The notes beneath the pieces were generated by a model. It worked only from the letters and a program-made list of their open reading frames with translations, searched no databases and had not been told where the DNA came from. The translations under genes were made by a program, and so were the position numbers. From contig CAYXBP010000032.1 of assembly GCA_964463355.1 (NCBI GenBank), positions 1-14,771 of the forward strand: 14,771 bases of DNA. The letters run 5' to 3'. The DNA is from Firm-04 sp964463355. GTDB lineage: Bacteria > Bacillota > Clostridia > Oscillospirales > Ruminococcaceae. Shown in pieces: positions 7,409 through 14,701 of this stretch. The number at the start of each line of letters is the position of its first letter. Position 1 is the first letter of the stretch.

Positions 7409-9700
7409 CGTTTTCACCTCCACTTTCTCTGCAAGCGCATTAGATGGTTGTTTTTCGGCAATACGCACGGTATAAAGCCGCAACGCATTGCTGACAACAC
7501 AAAAACTGGAAAGGCTCATGGCAGCAGCACCGAACATCGGGTTCAGCTCCCATCCCAAAATGGGATACCACAAGCCTGCGGCAAGGGGAATGCCGATCAC
7601 ATTGTAAATGAACGCCCAGAACAGATTCTGGCGAATGATGCGTAGTGTTTTACGGCTTAACCGAATGGCTGTTGCAGCATCGGTCAGACGGCTGTTGACC
7701 AGTACTACATCGGCAGCGTCCATGGCAATATCTGTACCCGCGCCGATGGCAATGCCCACATCAGCAGTAGTTAGCGCAGGCGCATCGTTGATACCGTCAC
7801 CAATCATTGTGACATTGCCTTCCTGCTGCAAATTCCGGATGGCGGCTTCTTTTTCGGCGGGCAGCACTTCCGCAATAACGGTATCAATGCCAGCCTCTTT
7901 ACCAATGGCTTCAGCGGTTTGTTTGTTGTCACCGGTCAGCATCACCACACGAATCCCCATTTGATGCAGTTGTGTGATCGCTTCACGGCTTTCGGGGCGT
8001 ATGACATCTGCGGCAGTGACCATGCCCAGAAGCTGCTCCCCCAGTGCAAAATACAGTGCAGTATTTCCTTGCTGTGCAAGAGTTTCAGCCTGCATACGCA
8101 TCGCTTCGGGAATCTTTGCAACAGTATCAATCAACGCCTCGTTGCCGCCCAGAAGCGTTTTGCCCTCATAGGATGCCTGCAAACCGCTGCCTGGTAAAAC
8201 TGTCAGATCTGCAACGATAGGCACCGTGATTTTTTCCACATCCGCTTGCTTCATGATCGCTTTTGCTAGCGGATGCTCACTGTTTTTCTCCAAAGCAGCC
8301 GCAAGAGTAAGCAATCGATCAGCATCCACGCCAGCTGCCGGGTAAAGCCCCGTTACAGCAGGATCGCCCATGGTTACGGTACCAGTTTTATCCAACGCAA
8401 CAATCTTCGTACGACCTGCAAACTCCAGTGCCTCAGCAGTCTTATACAGAATACCATGCCTTGCGCCCATGCCTGTACCAACCATAATGGCAACTGGTGT
8501 AGCAAGCCCCAGCGCGCAAGGGCAACTGATGACCAACACAGAAATGGCACGTGCAATAGCAAAGCCGAAAGGCTCTCCCAAAATCAACCAAATACAAAGC
8601 GTCACAATGGCGATGCCGATCACAATGGGCACAAACACGCCCGATACACGATCTGCAATCTTGGAAATTGGTGCTTTTGTGGCAGAGGCATCGCTGACCA
8701 TACGAATGATTTGCGCAAGAGTGGTATCCTCACCAACACGCGTTGCCTCGCAGTGCAGCACACCCGAAACATTCATGGTACCTGCCTGCACACTACTATG
8801 CTCTGTTTTCTCCACAGGGATGCTCTCACCCGTCAATGCCGATTCATTGACCGCGCTATGTCCCGAAATGACAACGCCATCAACAGGCACCTGCTCTGCT
8901 GGACGAACAAGAAATACATCACCTTGTCGCACATCTGCAACTGGCACAATGATCTCCTGTCCATCTCGTACAACTGTCGCTGTCTGCGGTGTCAACGCCA
9001 TTAATCCTGCAAGTGCATTGGTAGTTTTTCCCTTTGCGCGCGCCTCCAACATTTTACCCACGGTAATGAGCGTCAAAATCATAGCGGCAGATTCATAGTA
9101 TAGCTCATGCAAATACGAAGTCGCAGCAGTCATATCACCTAGAACACCCGCAGCCTCAGTCATTGCAAATGTGACCCACAAGCTGTATCCAAAAGATGCC
9201 GCAGAACCGATGGATACCAGCGTATCCATATTGGGCGAGCCGCGAAGAAGCCCCTTTGCTCCGTTAATAAAAAACCTCTGATTGATGACCATAACAATGC
9301 CCGCAAGCAGCATTTGGCAAAGGGCAATTGCCACGGGATTTGCAGATAGAGCATCTGGCAGCCACCAACCAAACATTGTATGCCCCATGGAAAGGTACAT
9401 CAGCACCAGCAAAAAACCGATAGAGGCAATCAGACGGGCTTTGAGCGTGTGTTCTGTCTTCTCTTTGGAGGCAGAAGCCTGCGTTTTTGCTTTGACACTC
9501 TCATCTTTGGGCGATGCCCCATACCCTGCCGCCTCCACTGCGGAAATAATCGCTGCATCATCTGCAAAACCCGTTACCTGCATTGTGTTGGTCAGCAAAT
9601 TGACGCTTACCAGCTCCACTCCTGATACTGCTGCAACCGCTTTTTCAACTCTTGCGCTGCAAGCCGCACAGCTCATACCGCTTACATTGTATTGCTTCAT
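7199..9700 (-). CDS. copA: Copper-exporting P1B-type ATPase with N- and C-terminal HMA domains
   Basis: 833 residues. It pumps Cu(I) out of the cytosol at the cost of ATP. An HMA metal-binding domain with GMSCAAC (C11, C14) opens the protein. The core follows, with membrane helices, the actuator motif TGES, the CPC metal-site motif (C393, C395) in the sixth helix, the phosphorylated D437 in DKTGT, SEHPLA, and GDGINDAPAL. The last pair of helices ends near residue 745, and a linker leads to a second HMA domain (765-833) with GMMCGHC (C776, C779). Two HMA domains split between the ends is less usual than both at the N terminus. AGGAGG complementing 9711-9716 sits 10 nt before the start. No CsoR or CopY gene lies beside it. 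Copper specificity rests on CPC and the HMA motifs; silver would also be carried. Confidence 0.93.
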   Translation of the reverse strand: MKQYNVSGMSCAACSARVEKAVAAVSGVELVSVNLLTNTMQVTGFADDAAIISAVEAAGYGASPKDESVKAKTQASASKEKTEHTLKARLIASIGFLLVLMYLSMGHTMFGWWLPDALSANPVAIALCQMLLAGIVMVINQRFFINGAKGLLRGSPNMDTLVSIGSAASFGYSLWVTFAMTEAAGVLGDMTAATSYLHELYYESAAMILTLITVGKMLEARAKGKTTNALAGLMALTPQTATVVRDGQEIIVPVADVRQGDVFLVRPAEQVPVDGVVISGHSAVNESALTGESIPVEKTEHSSVQAGTMNVSGVLHCEATRVGEDTTLAQIIRMVSDASATKAPISKIADRVSGVFVPIVIGIAIVTLCIWLILGEPFGFAIARAISVLVISCPCALGLATPVAIMVGTGMGARHGILYKTAEALEFAGRTKIVALDKTGTVTMGDPAVTGLYPAAGVDADRLLTLAAALEKNSEHPLAKAIMKQADVEKITVPIVADLTVLPGSGLQASYEGKTLLGGNEALIDTVAKIPEAMRMQAETLAQQGNTALYFALGEQLLGMVTAADVIRPESREAITQLHQMGIRVVMLTGDNKQTAEAIGKEAGIDTVIAEVLPAEKEAAIRNLQQEGNVTMIGDGINDAPALTTADVGIAIGAGTDIAMDAADVVLVNSRLTDAATAIRLSRKTLRIIRQNLFWAFIYNVIGIPLAAGLWYPILGWELNPMFGAAAMSLSSFCVVSNALRLYTVRIAEKQPSNALAEKVEVKTMQRIMHIEGMMCGHCEARVKKTLEGIAGVTEATVSHTEGTAVIALSANVSDDILKAAVEAQDYTVTAIE

Positions 9701-9723
9701 GTTGCATCATCCTCCTGTTGCTT

Positions 9724-9752
9724 ATTATACCACAAAACGCCATTCGAATCAA
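9724..9752 (-). promoter_or_regulatory. Promoter of the copper ATPase gene
   Basis: On the minus strand: TTGATT (complement of 9747-9752), 17-nt spacer, TATAAT (complement of 9724-9729). The expected start near 9717 falls right at the ribosome binding site, giving a very short 5' leader. A perfect 8-bp dyad, ATTCGAAT (9742-9749), overlaps the -35 and spacer and could be a repressor contact. Confidence 0.75.
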
Positions 9753-9808
9753 GCGGAAGATGACGCAGCGACACACAGAGGTATTTCATGGGGCGTTTCT
9801 CACCAAAC

Positions 9809-9847
9809 AAAGCCCACGTATTCCCTTACGGGAAAGCATGGGCTTTT
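9809..9847. terminator. Terminator after the esterase gene
   Basis: An 8-bp outer stem (9809-9816 with 9839-9846) and a 5-bp inner stem (9821-9825 with 9830-9834) are joined by an internal loop with a few mismatches. It begins 20 bp past the esterase stop. The minus-strand tail is CTTTGTTTGG, the plus-strand tail TTTT, so it is of moderate strength on both strands. Confidence 0.65.
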
Positions 9848-9866
9848 CAACTACTATTATTCAGTG

Positions 9867-11348
9867 TTAGTTTGCGCTGCGATAAACCTGACCGTCATAC
9901 ATCTCCTTGCCATTGGCACGGAACATTTCAGAGATGGTCACCACCTGCCATCCGTTGGCCTTCAGCACAGGCACCATATGCTCGATCACCTGTGCAGTAG
10001 TGTCATAAGTTTCATGCATCAGCACAATCGCATTATCCAGTGAACCATCGTTCATTTTCTGGGTCAACGAGTCAATCATCTGCTGAGCCGTTGCCTGATT
10101 CCAGTCCTGCGAATCTACGGCACAAGTGATCAGTGGCGCGCCCGCGTTCTCCTGTACGGTTTGATTCACGGCAAGGTACGGTGGACGAATGAGGAAGTTC
10201 GTACGGCCTGTCAAACGAGTCAACTCGCTGGCACAATTATTAATCTGCGATTGCACCTCTGCCGCACTCAATGTTGAAAGATCAGGATGCGAATATGTGT
10301 GATTAGCAACCTCAAAGCCAAGTTCATGGGCACGGATGATTTCCTGTTCCGTAGTAGCATTGAGCTTTTTGCCCCACAAATCAATGCAATAGAAAAATGT
10401 CGCATGGAATCCTGCATCGGAAAGAGCGTTTTGTATGCGTATGGAGGAATCCGTAGAGGCAATTCCCACAGGGCCATCATCAAACGACAGCGCGACCATC
10501 GGTTTCGCAGGATCAATCCACGAGATATCTGCGGTATTGTACCAGGTGCCCTCCACATACGGAGGTGCATCAGGCTCTTCCTCCTCAGGCTCTGGTGGAT
10601 TCATCACATATCGCTTCAGCAAGGTCAGATCCATTGCGTCAATTCTGCCGTCAGCGTTCATATCATCGGTTTGCAGATCACCGCCTTTTCGCTTGCCAGA
10701 AAGCATATCGCACATCGCCTGCACATCGGCGATGGAAATGTTGCCGTCACGGTTCACATCCCCAAGCACGACATTTGCCTGTACATCGTACGCCGTGCCC
10801 ACGCGGCCACCCACTGCCTCATCCAGATAAAAGCTTGTCAGATTCTCCAGCGTTTCAACATACAGCAGCAGATTTTCCGCGCCCTGCGGAATACGAAATG
10901 ATTCGTTTGCAAGCATGAGCCACTCGCCCTTCTGTGCGCTGCCTTGCGCCACCGCGAGATACTGCGCTTCTCCGTCAATGTCACACTGCAAGGAAAGCTT
11001 AAAATCCTCGCTTGCAATGCTGTTCTGCATAACCGTCACGCCAAACGAATACGCTTCTCCTGCTGCAAACTGCGTGGCATCAAGGGAATACCCAGCACCA
11101 TTCCACGCATCTGCCCTGCCGCTGACATACAGCGACTGCGCTCCTGCAAAAGATTTTTTTGCGCTGGCTGTCACGGTGCTGCTGCCTCGCGCTGCCCACT
11201 GCTCTGTGCCGTTTTCAAAGGTCGAATGGAACATACAAGCTGCGCTGTCCAGCGCATGGACATCCTCTTTGCTGTAGCTGCCCGAAAGTGGTAATGCGGT
11301 CAGGGTCATACAGAATGCCAGAACGATTCCAAAGGTTTTTTTTGCCAT
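9867..11348 (-). CDS. Secreted CE4 polysaccharide deacetylase with CBM22-like module and dockerin
   Basis: 493 residues. A signal peptide covers about residues 1-33 (Lys-Lys, then a hydrophobic core to ALPLSGS). Residues about 40-180 look like a CBM22/CBM4_9 carbohydrate-binding module. Residues 196-249 are a type I dockerin with two calcium loops, DVNRDGNISIAD and DMNADGRIDAMD. An acidic PEPEEEEPD linker leads to a CE4 deacetylase at about 283-480 with all motifs: SFDDGP (D290, D291), H350-T-Y-S-H354, RPPY (R388), DSQDW and LMH445. It should remove acetyl groups from xylan or peptidoglycan outside the cell; CBM22 favours xylan. The dockerin would plug it into a cellulosome. R. flavefaciens XynB ends in CBM22-dockerin-CE4 after a GH11 xylanase; this protein has that tail without the xylanase. 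GAGGGG (complement of 11358-11363) is the ribosome binding site, 9 nt from the ATG. Confidence 0.9.
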   Translation of the reverse strand: MAKKTFGIVLAFCMTLTALPLSGSYSKEDVHALDSAACMFHSTFENGTEQWAARGSSTVTASAKKSFAGAQSLYVSGRADAWNGAGYSLDATQFAAGEAYSFGVTVMQNSIASEDFKLSLQCDIDGEAQYLAVAQGSAQKGEWLMLANESFRIPQGAENLLLYVETLENLTSFYLDEAVGGRVGTAYDVQANVVLGDVNRDGNISIADVQAMCDMLSGKRKGGDLQTDDMNADGRIDAMDLTLLKRYVMNPPEPEEEEPDAPPYVEGTWYNTADISWIDPAKPMVALSFDDGPVGIASTDSSIRIQNALSDAGFHATFFYCIDLWGKKLNATTEQEIIRAHELGFEVANHTYSHPDLSTLSAAEVQSQINNCASELTRLTGRTNFLIRPPYLAVNQTVQENAGAPLITCAVDSQDWNQATAQQMIDSLTQKMNDGSLDNAIVLMHETYDTTAQVIEHMVPVLKANGWQVVTISEMFRANGKEMYDGQVYRSAN

Positions 11349-11382
11349 AGAATCAAACCCCTCTCTCTAACTATGTAATATC

Positions 11383-11411
11383 ATCATATACCAAAAAGCA
11401 GAAAATGTCAA
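11383..11411 (-). promoter_or_regulatory. Promoter of the CE4 esterase gene
   Basis: On the minus strand: consensus TTGACA (complement of 11406-11411), 17-nt spacer, TATGAT (complement of 11383-11388). Start expected near 11376, about 27 nt before the ATG. Confidence 0.8.
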
Positions 11412-11591
11412 TAACCATTTGTATATTTTATTGCCGGATTTACAGACTATCTTGCGAAAAACCGCATTTGCATCGAATCTCACCACATTCATACACTTTT
11501 GTGCTGCCCGCAAAAGCTTTCCCCATGATTTTCCAAAATCCTGTTTGCGGCAAAAAAATTGTGAAAAGCTATTCCCTTTTTGCGAAATATC

Positions 11592-11600
11592 TGCTATAAT
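11592..11600 (+). promoter_or_regulatory. Extended -10 promoter of the S11-like gene
   Basis: TGCTATAAT with TATAAT at 11595-11600. The -35 region (TTCCCT at 11572-11577) is poor, so recognition would depend on the extended -10 or on an activator. The 190 bp between this and the divergent esterase promoter contain no feature I can name. Confidence 0.65.
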
Positions 11601-11641
11601 AGGTGTTGTACAATTCAAAGCATTATACAGGAGATGAAACC

Positions 11642-13021
11642 ATGCAAAAAAAACGACTGTTTAGCCTGCTGCTGACGCTGCTGTGCTGCCTGAACTTACT
11701 CCATCAGCCGCAAACGGCAAGGGCACTGAGTTTTGCACCTACCGAAACCGTGTACAGCGAATCAGCCGTGCTGTTGAATATGGATCTGAATACGATCGTT
11801 TATGAGAAAAATGCTGATATGAAACAAATGCCCGCAACGCTCGCGCAGGTCATGGCTGCCATTGTGATTCTGGAAAGCGGTGTGAATATCGAAACAGAAA
11901 CCGTAATGGCGCAGCAGACCTGGTTTGATACGCTCCACGACTACGAATATCAAAGTGATCTGCGCTATGCCAATATCAAAGCAGGCGATGTGCTGACCGT
12001 GCAGGATTTGCTCTATGCCATGTTGCTGACTTCCTCATGCGAGGCAGCAACCATGCTCGCCATGCACTTTGGCGATGGCGATGAGGCAAATTTTGTGGAA
12101 AAAATGAACACCAAAGCGGAAGCCATTGGTATGCCGAACACCCGTTTTACCAATGTGGTGGGCTTATATAGCGCAAGACAGGTTACAACGGCAAGAGATA
12201 TGATGACCATGTTGCACTATGCTATGGCTGTGCCACGCTTTGAAGTGATTGCCTGCGCTGCACAGTATACGCCCCCCACCGCAGAGAAAATGGGTAAAAC
12301 TGCTGACTGGACTTGGTTACACTCGAACACGATGTGCGATACCGAAAGCAAGTATTATTGTACGGGTGTCAAGGGCATCAAAACAGGTAATTTGCAGGAA
12401 TGGGGCAGAGCGATCGCTTGCAAGGCTTCGCGTGATGGCAACAATTATTTGCTGGTGTGCCTGCGCTCGCCCATGTACGATGAAGAATCTGGCGCAAATC
12501 GCTTCTATCATCTGGAGGACGCAAATACCATCATTGAGTGGGCATTCACCCACCTCTCCTATGAAAAACTGCTGACAACTGGCACCGAAATTGATGAAGT
12601 GAAAGTGGAAAACGCAAAGGGTGCCGATTATGTCATCGTCAAGCCTGTCAGAGGCTATTCCTGCATCTGGTGCGATACTATGGATATCAACCTGATACAA
12701 CAAATCGTGACTATTGACGAAAATGTGACTGCTCCAATTAAAGAAGGGCAAAAGTTAGGCACCATTACATTGAAGCATTCAGGTGAAGTGCTGGATGAAA
12801 TCGACCTGATCGCTGCCTCTTCTGTGGAGCGTTCTTTCTGGAAATACAATCTCAGCATTATTCCCGGATTCTTTTCCTCAGATTTTCTCGGCATTGCATG
12901 GAAGAGCGCGCTATGCCTTTCACTGATCTATTTGGCAGTGTGCATTATGTGCTATGTGATCTACCGCAAGCAAAAGGCAAAGCATCCAAGGCGCACCGTT
13001 TCCAACAGTCATCGCAAATAA
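11642..13021 (+). CDS. S11 D-Ala-D-Ala carboxypeptidase-like protein, probably inactive
   Basis: 459 residues from the ATG at 11642, which follows AGGAG at 11629-11633; the in-frame ATG at 11603 lacks a site and would spoil the signal peptide. A signal peptide spans about residues 1-31, the peptidase S11 fold about 35-290, a PBP5_C-like domain about 305-395, and a membrane helix about 418-440 (SALCLSLIYLAVCIMCYVIY) before a basic tail. Active members carry SxxK, SxN and KTG. Here the SxxK position reads T66-L-A-Q69 inside the otherwise canonical context PATLAQVMAAIVILESG, so nucleophile and general base are both replaced. SxN is S131-S-C133. Only K247-T-G249 is intact. It is probably a pseudoenzyme that binds peptidoglycan or a partner on the outer face of the membrane. 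The frame is open and its codon use looks normal, so it is not a decaying pseudogene. Confidence 0.88.
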   Translation: MQKKRLFSLLLTLLCCLNLLHQPQTARALSFAPTETVYSESAVLLNMDLNTIVYEKNADMKQMPATLAQVMAAIVILESGVNIETETVMAQQTWFDTLHDYEYQSDLRYANIKAGDVLTVQDLLYAMLLTSSCEAATMLAMHFGDGDEANFVEKMNTKAEAIGMPNTRFTNVVGLYSARQVTTARDMMTMLHYAMAVPRFEVIACAAQYTPPTAEKMGKTADWTWLHSNTMCDTESKYYCTGVKGIKTGNLQEWGRAIACKASRDGNNYLLVCLRSPMYDEESGANRFYHLEDANTIIEWAFTHLSYEKLLTTGTEIDEVKVENAKGADYVIVKPVRGYSCIWCDTMDINLIQQIVTIDENVTAPIKEGQKLGTITLKHSGEVLDEIDLIAASSVERSFWKYNLSIIPGFFSSDFLGIAWKSALCLSLIYLAVCIMCYVIYRKQKAKHPRRTVSNSHRK

Positions 13022-13058
13022 TAACCCAGAAAAGTATCGTCACGATCCACCATTTTGT

Positions 13059-13093
13059 TTGAGGGAAGCCCTTTTTATAAGGACTTCCCTCAA
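13059..13093. terminator. Strong hairpin after the S11-like gene
   Basis: A 10-bp perfect stem (13059-13068 with 13084-13093), one C-A mismatch, then 4 more base pairs around a TTTAT loop. It begins 37 bp past the stop codon. There is no T run on the plus strand after it, so it may act as an imperfect terminator, a 3' stabiliser or a processing site. Confidence 0.5.
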
Positions 13094-13149
13094 TGCTTTG
13101 ATACAATTCAGAGTGGATATAAAAGGGAACACCACGCAATCCGTTGCGC

Positions 13150-13164
13150 TTCATATGATATGAA
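13150..13164. promoter_or_regulatory. Perfect dyad upstream of the ArsR-type gene, candidate operator
   Basis: TTCATAT-G-ATATGAA is a perfect 7-1-7 inverted repeat about 70 bp before the -10 box of the regulator. ArsR-family dimers bind AT-rich dyads of similar size. Its distance from the promoter is larger than usual for simple repression, which weakens the case. Confidence 0.35.
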
Positions 13165-13231
13165 CAGAATCCATGCCGACCATCCGAATGGTCTTGATTT
13201 TCTTTCCCATTGAGCATTTTGAAGCAGAATA

Positions 13232-13240
13232 TGGTATAAT
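13232..13240 (+). promoter_or_regulatory. Extended -10 promoter of the ArsR-nitroreductase operon
   Basis: TGGTATAAT with TATAAT at 13235-13240. A partial -35, TTGAGC (13210-13215), lies at a 19-nt spacing. Start expected near 13247, about 26 nt before the TTG start codon. Confidence 0.65.
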
Positions 13241-13272
13241 GGTTCAAGCGGATAAACGAAGGCGGTGAAGAA

Positions 13273-13620
13273 TTGCAGGATATCAGGAAATTAGCAGAGG
13301 AATTCCGTGCGTGCCAAAAGATACTGTTGGCACTCGGCGATGAAAATCGTCAGCACCTGATCCTTGAAATGATGTTGATGGGCGAGTGCGATGGTGTGCG
13401 TGTTGGTGCAATCACAAAGAAAACAAACCTCTCTCGTCCAGCTGTGTCGCATCATCTTAGGATACTCAAGGAGGTAGGGATAATCAAGGTACGGCGCGAA
13501 GGTACAAAGAACTATTATTATTTTGATGCCGACGCGGAAGCAATGACAGCACTTTTACAAATGCTAAACGATGCCAGAGAAATCATGGCAAATCTACCCG
13601 ATAGAAGCGGAAAGGAATAA
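13273..13620 (+). CDS. ArsR/SmtB-family winged-helix transcriptional regulator
   Basis: 115 residues starting at TTG, which follows GGCGGTGA at 13261-13268; no nearby ATG is in frame. The winged helix covers about residues 15-95: LGDENRQHLILEMM, then the recognition helix region TNLSRPAVSHHLRILKEVGI, then the wing KVRREGTKNYYYFD. The family acts as dimeric repressors released by metals, redox change or small ligands. The classic alpha-3 metal site ELCVCDL is missing; only C14 and C39 are present (the latter in MGECDGVR), so arsenic or zinc sensing by the standard site is unlikely. It could sense through a Cys pair or a ligand. The stop is 4 bp before the nitroreductase ATG, so the two are surely one operon and the reductase is the likely target. 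Confidence 0.88.
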   Translation: MQDIRKLAEEFRACQKILLALGDENRQHLILEMMLMGECDGVRVGAITKKTNLSRPAVSHHLRILKEVGIIKVRREGTKNYYYFDADAEAMTALLQMLNDAREIMANLPDRSGKE

Positions 13621-13624
13621 GATT

Positions 13625-14281
13625 ATGGAACTAAGTGCAGCAATCAAACAAAGACACAGTGTTCGTCAGTATACGAACAAAAAGATTGAACCAAGCGTTC
13701 TTACAGAACTGCAAGCCGAAATAGATGCCTGTAATCAAGAAGGCGGTTTGCATATTCAACTCGTCACAGACGAACCATATGCCTTTGATAGCTTTATGGC
13801 ACACTACGGCAAATTCAGTGGCGTGAAGAATTATATTGCCCTCGTTGGAAGAAAAAGTGACAAGCTTGACGAACTTTGTGGATATTACGGCGAACGTTTG
13901 GTTCTTAAGGCACAGCAGCTCGGTTTGAATACGTGTTGGGTGGCTATGACATACAAGAAAATCCCTGGTGCCTTTCAAGTGAATACGAACGAAAAAATTA
14001 CTGTGGTGATATCTCTTGGCTACGGCAAAACGCAGGGCGTAGCGCATAAGAGCAAGACAGCAGAGCAGGTCAGTAATATTAGTACGGAAACGCCCAAGTG
14101 GTTCAAAGTCGGCGTGGATGCAGCATGCCTTGCACCTACAGCTATGAATCAACAGAAATTTCAGTTGACGTACGCGGATGGAACGGTTACAGCAAAGGCA
14201 GGCGTTGGATTCTACACGAAGGTTGATCTCGGTATTGTGAAATATCACTTTGAGGTTGCTACAGGAAGAAAAGTATTCTGA
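13625..14281 (+). CDS. Nitroreductase-family protein, compact putative FMN oxidoreductase
   Basis: 218 residues from the ATG at 13625, preceded by GGAAAGGAA at 13610-13618; the in-frame ATG at 13571 lies inside the regulator gene. The opening AIKQRHSVRQY carries the R10, S12 and R14 pattern that binds the FMN phosphate in nitroreductases. The middle (GYYGERLVLKAQQLGLNTCWVAM) matches the helix and strand after it, and ACLAPTAMNQQKFQL matches the second half-site seen in the short putative-nitroreductase group (TM1586-like). It probably uses FMN and NAD(P)H to reduce a quinone, nitro compound or similar electrophile in the cytosol. Control by the adjacent ArsR-type protein suggests induction by a toxic or reactive compound. 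No clear terminator follows before the tRNA promoter. Confidence 0.88.
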   Translation: MELSAAIKQRHSVRQYTNKKIEPSVLTELQAEIDACNQEGGLHIQLVTDEPYAFDSFMAHYGKFSGVKNYIALVGRKSDKLDELCGYYGERLVLKAQQLGLNTCWVAMTYKKIPGAFQVNTNEKITVVISLGYGKTQGVAHKSKTAEQVSNISTETPKWFKVGVDAACLAPTAMNQQKFQLTYADGTVTAKAGVGFYTKVDLGIVKYHFEVATGRKVF

Positions 14282-14320
14282 GATTGATGCCTATTCTAGC
14301 CGCAATTTTTCATAAATCGC

Positions 14321-14349
14321 TTGACAAGATCTGCCGAATATGCTATAAT
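14321..14349 (+). promoter_or_regulatory. Promoter of tRNA-Leu
   Basis: Consensus TTGACA (14321-14326), 17-nt spacer ending in TGC, consensus TATAAT (14344-14349). This is the strongest promoter in the window, as expected for a stable RNA. Confidence 0.9.
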
Positions 14350-14366
14350 ACTATGTGAGTTTGTTT

Positions 14367-14450
14367 GCCGCCGTGGCGGAATAGGCAGACGCAGCGGACT
14401 TAAAATCCGCTTCTGATTTCAGAGTACCGGTTCAAGTCCGGTCGGCGGCA
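14367..14450 (+). tRNA. tRNA-Leu (anticodon UAA)
   Basis: 84 nt folding as a class II tRNA. The acceptor stem GCCGCCG pairs with CGGCGGC before discriminator A at 14450. The anticodon stem GCGGA/TCCGC encloses CTTAAAA, giving anticodon TAA. The long variable arm has a TCTGA/TCAGA stem, and the T arm is ACCGG-TTCAAGT-CCGGT. The 3' CCA is not encoded. Confidence 0.97.
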
Positions 14451-14458
14451 TCATAGCA

Positions 14459-14505
14459 GAACCGACAGTTGATACAATGATCGACTGTCGGTTCGTTATT
14501 TTTAT
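14459..14505 (+). terminator. Terminator of tRNA-Leu
   Basis: An 11-bp perfect stem (14459-14469 with 14484-14494), extendable by three more pairs including one G-U, around an 8-nt loop, followed by GTTATTTTTATG. It begins 9 nt past the tRNA. Confidence 0.9.
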
Positions 14506-14640
14506 GCGAAAAAGGCTTGCTGTAGCAATGCTTTTCGTACTTGCAATGCACCCATTGGGAAAAGGCTACCGAAAATGAGGAAATCGTTGCTATCTAAGCA
14601 ACCATGCAGCCATAAGAAGCAACAAGCTGAACAGTGAAAA

Positions 14641-14667
14641 GAAAAAAGCCCGAATAATCGGGCTTTT
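14641..14667. terminator. Bidirectional terminator, mainly for tRNA-Arg
   Basis: A 10-bp stem (14644-14653 with 14658-14667) around ATAA. Minus-strand transcripts from the tRNA-Arg gene would end in a run of six T residues. On the plus strand it backs up the tRNA-Leu terminator. Confidence 0.85.
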
Positions 14668-14701
14668 CGTGTTGATGAACCAATTCGATTCACCTGAATA
14701 A

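Noticed and set aside
8273..10043. Plus-strand frames opposite the copper ATPase (8273-9004, 8370-9098, 9282-10043)
   Set aside because: Low-complexity Ser/Thr/Ala-rich or His/Cys-rich shadow translations of a well conserved minus-strand gene.
11603..11641. N-terminal extension of the S11-like gene from the ATG at 11603
   Set aside because: It starts three bases after the -10 box and lacks a ribosome binding site; starting at 11642 gives a clean signal peptide after AGGAG.
14506..14538. Imperfect inverted repeat after the tRNA-Leu terminator, considered as an attachment site or extra terminator
   Set aside because: The pairing has a bulge and mismatches, there is no T run, and no integrase or direct repeat of the tRNA end is present.
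14502..14693. 63-codon minus-strand ORF between the two tRNA genes
   Set aside because: It crosses the terminator at 14641-14667 and has no ribosome binding site; no support as a gene.
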